From assembly GCA_047618505.1 (NCBI GenBank), contig JBLHLB010000135.1, positions 1 to 9,945 of the forward strand: a stretch of 9,945 bases of DNA, given 5' to 3'. Each line of letters opens with the position of its first letter. Position 1 is the first letter of the stretch. The position numbers and the translations under genes were made by a program. The notes under the pieces are model-generated. The model did no database searches. It was not told where the DNA came from and saw nothing but the letters and a program-made list of their open reading frames with translations. This document shows, one piece after another, positions 1 to 5,757 of this stretch. The DNA is from JBLHLB01 sp047618505 (GTDB lineage: Bacteria > Planctomycetota > UBA1135 > GCA-002686595).

Positions 1-2
1 TG

Positions 3-569
3 CGCAAGATGGTCCTAACAAGTCTCCAGGCGACTTCCGGTGCGGGGCTCAAGGGAACCACCGCCAGAGAGCTCTTAGACAACGTCTTGCCCTACATCGC
101 CGGCGAAGAGGACAAGCTCGCGAGGGAACTGCCACGTCTCCTTGGGTCGATGGAGAACGCACAAGTTCGCCCCCTCGACATAGCCCTGTCAGCCACCTGT
201 ACTCGGGTACCGGTGGTGGACGGCCACACCATGTGCGTCTCTGCGGGATTCTCAAGGACACCCACCCCCGAGGAGGCAAGCGCCGTCCTGGCGGAGTTCC
301 GTGGACTGCCCCAGGAGCTGAAGCTGCCCAGCGCACCGCCCGCCCCGGTCCTGGTACTTGAAGACCAAGACGCCCCCCAACCCCGCCTCCACCGGGATCT
401 CGGGCACGGCATGGCCAGCGTCGTCGGGCGCCTTAGGACCTGCCCCGTACTGGACCTCAGTTTTGTCGTCTTGTCCCACAACACCCTACGGGGGGCCGCA
501 GGGGGCGCCCTTCTTGTGGCTGAATTGGCTCTCGCCACGGGCTCGCTGGGCTCACTGGGCTCGGAATAG
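3..569 (+). CDS. asd: Aspartate-semialdehyde dehydrogenase, C-terminal part (5' end outside window)
   Basis: This enzyme makes L-aspartate-4-semialdehyde from 4-aspartyl phosphate with NADPH, the branch point to lysine/diaminopimelate, threonine and methionine. The window holds about 188 C-terminal residues of a protein usually near 350. The catalytic Cys and the nucleotide-binding half lie upstream of base 1. Recognisable segments are TSLQATSGAG at the start, a DNVLPYIAGEEDK block, CTRVPVVDGHT (substrate-binding and dimer region), LPQELKLPSAP, PQPRLHRDLGHGM, and the closing SHNTLRGAAGGA motif. This set matches the archaeal/fungal-type Asd branch rather than the E. coli-type one. The frame is open from base 3, so the ATG at 9 is internal and not the start. 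It ends in TAG at 567-569, about 150 bases before the next gene on the same strand. Identity is confident; which Asd subfamily it belongs to is an inference from motif wording. Confidence 0.93.
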   Translation, partial: RKMVLTSLQATSGAGLKGTTARELLDNVLPYIAGEEDKLARELPRLLGSMENAQVRPLDIALSATCTRVPVVDGHTMCVSAGFSRTPTPEEASAVLAEFRGLPQELKLPSAPPAPVLVLEDQDAPQPRLHRDLGHGMASVVGRLRTCPVLDLSFVVLSHNTLRGAAGGALLVAELALATGSLGSLGSE

Positions 570-620
570 GCCTTTTGGGGATCGTTCGCCCAGTACCTGC
601 CGCCCAGATAAAAGCGAGAC

Positions 621-637
621 AGGGGCACACGGCCCCT
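621..637 (+). terminator. Weak terminator-like hairpin after asd
   Basis: The arms AGGGGC (621-626) and GCCCCT (632-637) are perfect complements around a 5-base loop. They lie 52 bases after the asd stop. Only TTCT-type pyrimidines follow, not a clear U run, so intrinsic termination is uncertain. It could equally be a chance GC-rich hairpin. Confidence 0.3.
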
Positions 638-717
638 TCTCCCCGCGCCGTTTCCTGCGGTATCTTCTCAGACGGGGAGGTCTAGGGATCCACGGGGATT
701 TTGGCGCCCCGATTCCA

Positions 718-2655
718 ATGGCTACCCCACAGAAGACCCAAGCTTCCCCTAAGGTGGCAGCCAGCTTTGATGCAGGCTGTCGGCGCGAGGCTGCCTTCAT
801 CATGTGGTTGGTGAACTTGGCCTTAGGTATCAGCCTTGGAGCGAACTGGTTGGTGCACTTGCCCGAAGTGGACAGCGCGCGACTCTGGCTCTTCGCCCTA
901 GGCGCCTTGGTTTCCAGCGTGCTGACTCTGACGCTCCTGCCGGGCTTGATCGGCGTAGGCATCGCGCACCTGACTCCGCGTGTGCGGGCTTTTGGTTTCG
1001 TGCAGGCCTTCTGCTGGACCATTTTCCAGGTCCTGGTCTTCGCCGACACGCGTGTCTACAACATGTTCCAGTACCACTTCAATGGGCAGGTTCTGAACCT
1101 GGTCTACACGCGTGGTTCTGAGGATTCGATCAACCTTGGGTGGCAGGTGTGGACAGCCATAGGTGGTGGCTTTGCCTTGGTCGGCAGTTTGCAGTTCCTG
1201 CTCTGGAACTGGTTGCTCGGTCGCGCAAAGTGCCGACGCACCGCGCATAACCCCCGCCGAATGCTGCTGCGACCGACCGTCGTGTTCGGCATGGTCCTCC
1301 TGCCCACGGTCTTCATCGAGAAGACGATGTACGCCCAGGCGGACCTTTCACGCGACCATGAGATCACTGCCTTGGCGCGCCTATTCCCCCTCTACACGCG
1401 CCTGCCGATGGAGGACTTCGCCAGTCGCGTATTGGGCGTTGAAGTCCTCAAGCCACCGGTTATCGAGTTGGAGGGAGTCGAGCTCGACTATCCCCACGCG
1501 ATGCCGATGCTCGATCCGGAGGGTGCGCGCCCGAACGTCCTTATCCTTGTGGTGGACTGTTTGCGACAGGACATCCTCGATCAGGAGACCATGCCTAACG
1601 TGACAGAGTGGAGCGAAGATGCGCGCATCTTCGATGACCACGTCTCCGGCGGCAACTCCACGCGTTTCGGCATCTTCTCGCTGATCTACTCCCTGCACGG
1701 TTCCTACTGGTTCCCCTTCCTGCAGGAGCGACGCTCGCCGGTATTGATCGACGTCCTCGCCGAAGCCGACTACCAGTTCGGCATCTTCGGCGCAGCCTCG
1801 ATGAATTATCCCGAGCTGCGAGACACGACCTGGGCCTCCATTCCCGAGTCGGTGCATGACCAGTTCCCGAGCATCGAGTCCTGGCGCAGGGATCGTGAAG
1901 CGGGGGCGGCCATGATCGAATGGTTGGGGGAGCGCGCCGAGGACGAAGAGCAGCGGCCCTTCTTCGGCTTTGCTTTGCTGGACTCGCCTCACCAGACCTA
2001 CAGCTACCCGCCGGAGTTGGAGCACTTCACGCCGGCGGCCCCAGAGATTGATTACATGGCAATGACGCGCAATGAAGGCCCCGAGCCTGAAATGCTCGCG
2101 GCCGTGCGCAATCGCTACCGCAACGCTGTCCTGCACGCGGACCAGGTGCTCGGGGTGATCCTGGCCCAGCTCGATCAATTGGGCTTGGGCGAGAACACCA
2201 TCGTGATCGTCACCGGCGACCACGGCGAAGAGTTCTACGAGAACGGATTCATCGGGCACACCAGTGCCTACACGCCCGAGCAAGTCGCGGTGCCCTTCCT
2301 GGTGCGCGGCCCTGGCTTCGAGCCCGGCCATGAGCCGGGGCCCACGTCTCATTTGGACTTTGCACCGACTCTGCTGGAGCTGATGGGCGCATCACCCGAG
2401 ATGCGTGGCGACTGGGCCCTGGGGGAAAGCCTCCTGGATCCGCAGCCGGACCGCCGACGTGTAATGTCAGGCTGGAACGAACTCGGAATGTGGGCCGAGG
2501 ACGAAGTCATTCGCGTGCCATTGACCCTGCTTGAGTTCGACCTTGAGGTCTATGACCGCCGCTGGAATCGAATCTTTGGCGATGCCGATATCTTGACGCG
2601 TGAGCACGACTCCCTGGTCGAGCTCGGAGCGGACTGCAACCGCTTCCTCAAGTAG
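718..2655 (+). CDS. YejM/PbgA-like inner-membrane protein: five TM helices plus periplasmic sulfatase-fold domain
   Basis: The product is 645 residues from ATG 718. The N-terminal part shows five hydrophobic helices (about 25-46, 56-85, 91-109, 143-167, 185-203), the DUF3413-type layout of YejM. A linker is followed by an alkaline phosphatase/sulfatase-fold domain from about residue 272 to the end. Alignable landmarks with E. coli YejM (586 aa), recalled from memory, are FADTRVYNMFQYHFN versus its LIDSEVFTRFHLHLN, and SGGNSTRFGIFSLIYS versus SSGNTTDNGIFGLFYG. Visible active-site candidates are D280 (VVDC), T315 (GNST), D501-H502 (TGDHGEE) and H514 (GHT). In E. coli YejM controls LpxC turnover through LapB and senses or binds lipopolysaccharide; whether that holds here is unknown. 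An upstream in-frame extension to 358 overlaps asd and lacks the family pattern, so I chose 718. No clear Shine-Dalgarno precedes it. An LtaS-like or phosphoethanolamine transferase role is an alternative. Confidence 0.85.
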   Translation: MATPQKTQASPKVAASFDAGCRREAAFIMWLVNLALGISLGANWLVHLPEVDSARLWLFALGALVSSVLTLTLLPGLIGVGIAHLTPRVRAFGFVQAFCWTIFQVLVFADTRVYNMFQYHFNGQVLNLVYTRGSEDSINLGWQVWTAIGGGFALVGSLQFLLWNWLLGRAKCRRTAHNPRRMLLRPTVVFGMVLLPTVFIEKTMYAQADLSRDHEITALARLFPLYTRLPMEDFASRVLGVEVLKPPVIELEGVELDYPHAMPMLDPEGARPNVLILVVDCLRQDILDQETMPNVTEWSEDARIFDDHVSGGNSTRFGIFSLIYSLHGSYWFPFLQERRSPVLIDVLAEADYQFGIFGAASMNYPELRDTTWASIPESVHDQFPSIESWRRDREAGAAMIEWLGERAEDEEQRPFFGFALLDSPHQTYSYPPELEHFTPAAPEIDYMAMTRNEGPEPEMLAAVRNRYRNAVLHADQVLGVILAQLDQLGLGENTIVIVTGDHGEEFYENGFIGHTSAYTPEQVAVPFLVRGPGFEPGHEPGPTSHLDFAPTLLELMGASPEMRGDWALGESLLDPQPDRRRVMSGWNELGMWAEDEVIRVPLTLLEFDLEVYDRRWNRIFGDADILTREHDSLVELGADCNRFLK

Positions 2656-2870
2656 ACGTCAGGAGAATCGCCCGCAGCCGTCGCTCGGAGTGGGGCCCGA
2701 AAAAGAACCCGGGCTTCTCCCAATAAGACGCGGCCCCCGCTGCAAGGGTCATAAGAATGAAAGCTGCGGACCCGCGTAGGGTTAGCATCTCCAGCCCGAT
2801 CCAGCAGCTTGGACAACCCGGGCTTCCTCTTGCCCCCCGTCGCTCTCCCAGGCCCTGCGGCCCCCTTGTC
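2656..2870 (+). other. Intergenic region between the YejM-like and PH-domain genes
   Basis: These 215 bases hold no convincing gene. A GC-rich imperfect hairpin can form from GCCCG (2695-2699) and CGGGC (2711-2715), with a possible outer GGAG/CTCC pairing, but it has no U tract. A 12-base direct repeat, AACCCGGGCTTC, occurs at 2707-2718 and 2815-2826. An ATG at 2757 preceded by AAGGG (8-base spacer) is in frame with the next gene and is its alternative start. The last 40 bases are C-rich with no Shine-Dalgarno. Confidence 0.5.
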
Positions 2871-3536
2871 ATGCCCCAATTCGCCTGCCCCTACTGTCAG
2901 GAACGTGTCACCGTCGACCTCGAAGGAGTCGGGGCCGTCGTCGCCTGCAGCGCCTGCTCACGCCCCTTCCGGCCCCACGTTCCCCAGGGGAATCTGGTGG
3001 AAGAAGGCGCTGACAGCTGGCGCCCCGTCCTGCCTAACTCCGGCATCAATGCCGAAGAGCGCACGATCCAACGAGTGCGACCCGCGGCTTTCCGGCGCGC
3101 TCCTTTCAAGAGCCTGTTCCTCTTTCTCATCGCCGGTGCCGCCATCGCCGCCGCCATCGCGGTCAGTATGAAGTCGAACAAGCAGTGGATGGTGGGTACG
3201 ACCGTCATCTCGGGAGTGCTGATCTCGCTGTTGTGCATCATCCCCCTCGTGATCGCCTTCCTGGAAGCGCGCTTCGAGTCCTTGACCGTGACTTCCCAGC
3301 GCAGCCTCTGGCGCCGCGGCATCTTCTCAAAGGCGACCAGCGAAGTGCAGCACGACGACATCCGCAACATTCAGATCAAGCAAAGCTTCCTCGATCAGAT
3401 CCTCAGGATCGGTACCGTCTCGATCTCAAGCGCCGGTCAAGACGACATGGAAATTGTTGTCACCGGCGTGCAGCGCCCCCAGGCATTCGTCGAGATGGTG
3501 CGCACCCACCAAATCCGACTCGAGCGCAACGACTAG
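2871..3536 (+). CDS. Membrane protein with N-terminal zinc ribbon and C-terminal bacterial PH (bPH2/DUF304-like) domain
   Basis: The product is 221 residues from ATG 2871. A CxxC...CxxC zinc ribbon sits at the very N-terminus (Cys 6, 9, 26, 29). A polar linker follows (about 33-78), then two TM helices (about 79-99 and 107-131). A C-terminal domain (about 135-213) has the bacterial PH-fold pattern: LTVTSQRSLWRRGIFS, then HDDIRNIQIKQSFLDQI, then IGTVSISSAG. This resembles the YdbS/YdbT-like membrane PH proteins, whose exact role is not established. I chose ATG 2871 because the zinc ribbon starts right after it. The upstream ATG at 2757 has a better Shine-Dalgarno (AAGGG) and would add 38 Pro/Arg-rich residues with no domain. 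The gene ends 19 bases before the convergent gene's stop codon. Family assignment is fairly sure; ligand and partners are unknown. Confidence 0.8.
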   Translation: MPQFACPYCQERVTVDLEGVGAVVACSACSRPFRPHVPQGNLVEEGADSWRPVLPNSGINAEERTIQRVRPAAFRRAPFKSLFLFLIAGAAIAAAIAVSMKSNKQWMVGTTVISGVLISLLCIIPLVIAFLEARFESLTVTSQRSLWRRGIFSKATSEVQHDDIRNIQIKQSFLDQILRIGTVSISSAGQDDMEIVVTGVQRPQAFVEMVRTHQIRLERND

Positions 3537-3541
3537 GCAGC

Positions 3542-3568
3542 GCTGGGCACCCTCGTTAGTGGCCCAGC
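3542..3568. terminator. Hairpin at a convergent gene junction, possible bidirectional terminator
   Basis: GCTGGGC (3542-3548) and GCCCAGC (3562-3568) are perfect inverted arms. The stem can be read as nine pairs (GCTGGGCAC against GTG-G-CCCAGC) with one bulged G. It begins 6 bases after the stop of the plus-strand PH-domain gene and overlaps the last codons of the minus-strand gene. Such a position suits a shared terminator, but neither side has a T run, so it may only block read-through or protect 3' ends. Confidence 0.4.
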
Positions 3569-3840
3569 CACAGGCGGGGGATGCTCCAGAGGCTGGCGAT
3601 GAAGAGCATCAGGGCGAGGTTGGTGGGGTCGAGGATTGTGACGCGCAGGCAGAGGCGCATGAGTTGCCGGCGCAACCACGGGCGTGACGCGCCAAACTCC
3701 TCCAGTCGTTTTTCCCAACGCGCATGGAAGTAGGCCAATCGCGCGATGGCTGTAAACGTCCAGAAGCACGCCAAGACCAGGGTCACTGTGCGCCAATAGG
3801 CCCAGGGTTCCCAGGCTATGTCTAGGCTGACGAGCAACAT
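3556..3840 (-). CDS. Small two-TM membrane protein of unknown function, coupled to upstream gene
   Basis: I do not recognise this 94-residue protein. It has two hydrophobic helices, about residues 16-38 and 72-91. Between them is a strongly basic, aromatic loop (RWEKRLEEFGASRPWLRRQLMRL). By the positive-inside rule this puts the loop in the cytoplasm and both ends outside. Its ATG (3838-3840) directly abuts the TAG of the upstream minus-strand gene (3841-3843), so it is very probably translated by coupling, with the two proteins made together. The loop's positive charge could suit contact with the acidic, helical neighbour or with membrane lipid; that is inference. Convincing codon context and tight spacing support a real gene despite its size. 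Confidence 0.65.
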   Translation of the reverse strand: MLLVSLDIAWEPWAYWRTVTLVLACFWTFTAIARLAYFHARWEKRLEEFGASRPWLRRQLMRLCLRVTILDPTNLALMLFIASLWSIPRLWLGH

Positions 3841-4434
3841 CTAACGGGTGAGGTAGTAGAGCACGAGGTAGATCGTCGAGGACGCCGCCAGGACTAGGAG
3901 AGAAAGACGCACCTCGCGCTTCTTGACCGCCACGCCGTGTTCGATTGCGATGCGGATTCGATCGGACTCCGCCTCGATGGCCCTGCGCATGGCGTTCACG
4001 GCGCGGTCTTCGAGCTCGTCGGCGCGCTCTTCGTAGACCGTTCCGATGGTCCTAGCTGCCCGGGCCTGGAGATCCTCGGCGCGCTCCTCGTAGACCTTGC
4101 CCATGACACGGGCCGCGCGCTTCTCGAGCCAGCGTGAGATCTTGTTACGAGAATCTCCGCTCTTGCTACGGGAGCCAACCCCCGGTTCCGCTGCCCCCAA
4201 GATTTCCTGTTCGGGAAAAGGGAAATCAGTCCCCGAGTCAGTCCCCGAGTCAGTCCCCGAGTCAGTCCCCGAGTCAGTCCCCGAGTCAGGGCCCATGTCA
4301 GGGCCCATGTCAGGGCTCGCTCCCGGGCCGGGGATCTCTTGCGATGGCTGCCGCGGATGGTCGTCTGCGGCCCGCTGCGACTTGGGTTCAGGGAAAGTCA
4401 TGGAGATTCCAGCATACCTATTGATTGGCGACAC
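3841..4434 (-). CDS. Tail-anchored protein with tandem-repeat acidic linker and helical repeats, unknown function
   Basis: The product is 197 residues from a GTG at 4432-4434 (GAAGG lies just upstream). An in-frame ATG at 4399-4401 would give 186 residues, and I cannot decide firmly between them. Order of parts: a polar, Pro-rich N-terminus; a low-complexity stretch (about 41-70) of two GPDM and five SGTD-type units; a charged helical region (about 98-170) with two clear 19-residue repeats (GKVYEERAEDLQARAARTI and GTVYEERADELEDRAVNAM) and a third, weaker one; a basic KKREVR; then one TM helix (about 176-195) ending one or two residues from the C-terminus. This is the layout of a C-terminally anchored protein with the body in the cytoplasm. 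The helices look amphipathic, possibly coiled-coil or membrane-surface binding. I do not recognise a family. It directly precedes, and is coupled to, the small two-TM gene. Confidence 0.65.
   Translation of the reverse strand: MSPINRYAGISMTFPEPKSQRAADDHPRQPSQEIPGPGASPDMGPDMGPDSGTDSGTDSGTDSGTDSGTDFPFPEQEILGAAEPGVGSRSKSGDSRNKISRWLEKRAARVMGKVYEERAEDLQARAARTIGTVYEERADELEDRAVNAMRRAIEAESDRIRIAIEHGVAVKKREVRLSLLVLAASSTIYLVLYYLTR
4227..4310. repeat. 12-bp tandem repeat array (5 + 2 units) inside a coding region
   Basis: Read on the plus strand, five exact copies of CAGTCCCCGAGT run from 4227 to 4286. Two exact copies of a related unit, CAGGGCCCATGT, follow at 4287-4310, and then a degraded partial unit. 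Each unit is four codons, so the array encodes the repeated Gly-Thr-Asp-Ser and Gly-Pro-Asp-Met linker of the minus-strand protein. Perfect identity between copies suggests recent expansion by slippage. Copy-number change would lengthen or shorten the linker without shifting the frame. Confidence 0.9.
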
Positions 4435-4457
4435 TCGACCTTCACTCTCCAGCGCTC

Positions 4458-4475
4458 CTCCCTGATGTCAGGGAG
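4458..4475. promoter_or_regulatory. Perfect 18-bp dyad in a divergent promoter region, possible operator
   Basis: The arms CTCCCTGA (4458-4465) and TCAGGGAG (4468-4475) are exact reverse complements separated by TG. The dyad lies in the 207-base region between the divergent tail-anchored gene (start 4434) and ychF (start 4642), 24 bases upstream of the former. Size and symmetry fit a dimeric repressor site. It could also be an RNA hairpin. No regulator gene is in the window. Confidence 0.35.
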
Positions 4476-4606
4476 AGCCGGGAATCAGGCCTCCGAGCCT
4501 TTTTGGGAAGTACTCAGACTAGATTCCGGGCGCCAGGGCGGGAGCTGCGCGCTACCCTTGCCGCCCGATTTTGGAATTCGAGCGCGTCCCAGAAGGTCGC
4601 GCGAAT

Positions 4607-4635
4607 CCCAAGTCCCACCCCCCCCCCTCGCCCCC
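4607..4635 (-). other. Potential G-quadruplex motif on the ychF template strand
   Basis: On the minus strand, four G tracts (G5, G10, G3, G3) are spaced by loops of 3, 1 and 4 bases, which meets the usual G3+N1-7 rule. On the plus strand this is a C-rich leader including a run of ten C (4618-4627), ending 14 bases before the ychF start codon. Whether it folds in the cell is not known. Confidence 0.6.
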
Positions 4636-4641
4636 ACCACC

Positions 4642-5736
4642 ATGAGCGTCGCCGCAGGCATCGTCGGTCTACCGAACGTCGGCAAGTCCACGATTTTCAA
4701 CGCCATCACCGCAGCTGGCGCCGAGAGCGCCAACTACCCCTTCTGCACCATCGAGCCGAACATCGGAATCGTTGACGTGCCCGATGAGCGCTTGGAAATC
4801 ATCCACGGCTTCATCAAGACGAATAAGGTTCTGCCCGCCTCCGTCAAGGTGGTTGATATCGCAGGTCTGGTAAAAGGCGCCTCCAAGGGTGAAGGCCTCG
4901 GGAACAAGTTCCTGGGCAACGTCAAGGAATGCGACGCAATCCTGCACGTGGTGCGTTGCTTCGAAGACGACGACATCGTGCATGTGCACGGCACCGTCGA
5001 TCCGAAGGAAGACATCGAAGTGATCGAGCTTGAGCTAGCGATGGCCGATCTCGAGACCCTCGGCAGCGCGTACACGCGTGTCATGAAGAAGGCACGCGCC
5101 GGGGACAAGGACGCCATCGCCGACTGCGCAACCTTCGACCGCGCCAAGGAGGCGCTGGAGGGGGGCAACGCCCTACGTTCCGTCGAGTTCACGGAGCGCG
5201 AGCACGAAGCCCTGCGCCCGCTCTTTCTGATCACCTCAAAGCCCGTCCTCTACGTGGCCAACGTCGCCGACGATGACCTCGATGGCAAGTCGCCCATGGT
5301 GGATACAGTGCGCGCCCATGCGCAGGACACCGGCTCGGAATTGATCGTCCTCTCCGGTTCGATCGAGGGCGAGATCGCGACCATGAGTGATGAGGATCAA
5401 CGCGAGTTCCTCGGCGAGTATGGACTGACGGAGCCTGGATTGAATCGTCTGGCGCGTTCGACTTACTCACTGCTTGGCCTCGACACCTACTTCACGGCCG
5501 GCGAAAAGGAGATTCGAGCCTGGACCTTTCACCGCGGATGGACCGCACCGCAATCCGCAGGGGTCATCCACACGGACTTCGAGAAGCTCTTTATCCGCGC
5601 CGAGGTCTACGCCGTCGCAGACCTCGAAGAGCACCACACAGAGGCGGCCATCAAGGCAGCAGGCAAGCTGCGCATTGAAGGCCGCGAGTACATCATGCAG
5701 GACGGCGACGTCTGCCACTTCCTGATCGGGAAGTAG
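4642..5736 (+). CDS. ychF: Redox-regulated/ribosome-binding ATPase YchF (Obg-like ATPase, OLA1 family)
   Basis: This is a 364-residue TRAFAC-class P-loop NTPase of the Obg/YchF group; E. coli YchF has 363. YchF/OLA1 proteins hydrolyse ATP in preference to GTP, bind ribosomes and are linked to stress and translation control. The P-loop GLPNVGKST is at residues 8-16, switch II is DIAGLVKGASKGEGLGNKFL, and the central helical domain and a C-terminal TGS domain (TYFTAGEKEIRAWT through the terminal DGDVCHFL) are all present. The G4 position, usually N-x-x-E in this family, reads NVAD here. The start ATG 4642 matches the family N-terminus; in-frame sequence further upstream is C-rich and non-conserved. 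No Shine-Dalgarno is visible: the leader is almost pure C with a few A and G. It is likely monocistronic, because its neighbours are divergent on one side and convergent on the other. Confidence 0.97.
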   Translation: MSVAAGIVGLPNVGKSTIFNAITAAGAESANYPFCTIEPNIGIVDVPDERLEIIHGFIKTNKVLPASVKVVDIAGLVKGASKGEGLGNKFLGNVKECDAILHVVRCFEDDDIVHVHGTVDPKEDIEVIELELAMADLETLGSAYTRVMKKARAGDKDAIADCATFDRAKEALEGGNALRSVEFTEREHEALRPLFLITSKPVLYVANVADDDLDGKSPMVDTVRAHAQDTGSELIVLSGSIEGEIATMSDEDQREFLGEYGLTEPGLNRLARSTYSLLGLDTYFTAGEKEIRAWTFHRGWTAPQSAGVIHTDFEKLFIRAEVYAVADLEEHHTEAAIKAAGKLRIEGREYIMQDGDVCHFLIGK

Positions 5737-5757
5737 CTTCGCCGCCGCACGCAGGCC

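Noticed and set aside
358..717. In-frame upstream extension of the YejM-like gene, starting at an ATG inside asd
   Set aside because: It overlaps well-conserved asd coding in another frame, is Pro/Ser-rich, and has no counterpart in the YejM family.
1381..2352. A 323-codon open frame on the minus strand
   Set aside because: It is antisense to the conserved sulfatase domain. High GC makes long shadow frames, and its product shows no recognisable domain.
2695..2715. Possible terminator after the YejM-like gene
   Set aside because: The stem is only 5 bp with an 11-base A-rich loop and no T run, so it is not called as a separate feature.
2707..2826. 12-base direct repeat AACCCGGGCTTC at 2707 and 2815
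   Set aside because: Only two copies, GC-rich, with no symmetry, mobile element or regulatory context; probably chance.
4097..4465. Plus-strand open frames across the repeat array encoding ESVP or SPSQ repeats
   Set aside because: They are only the 12-bp repeats read on the other strand. The minus-strand frame has the TM helix, helical repeats and coupling to its neighbour.
4339..4641. In-frame N-terminal extension of YchF from an ATG at 4339
   Set aside because: It adds 101 residues absent from the YchF family and overlaps the divergent minus-strand gene.
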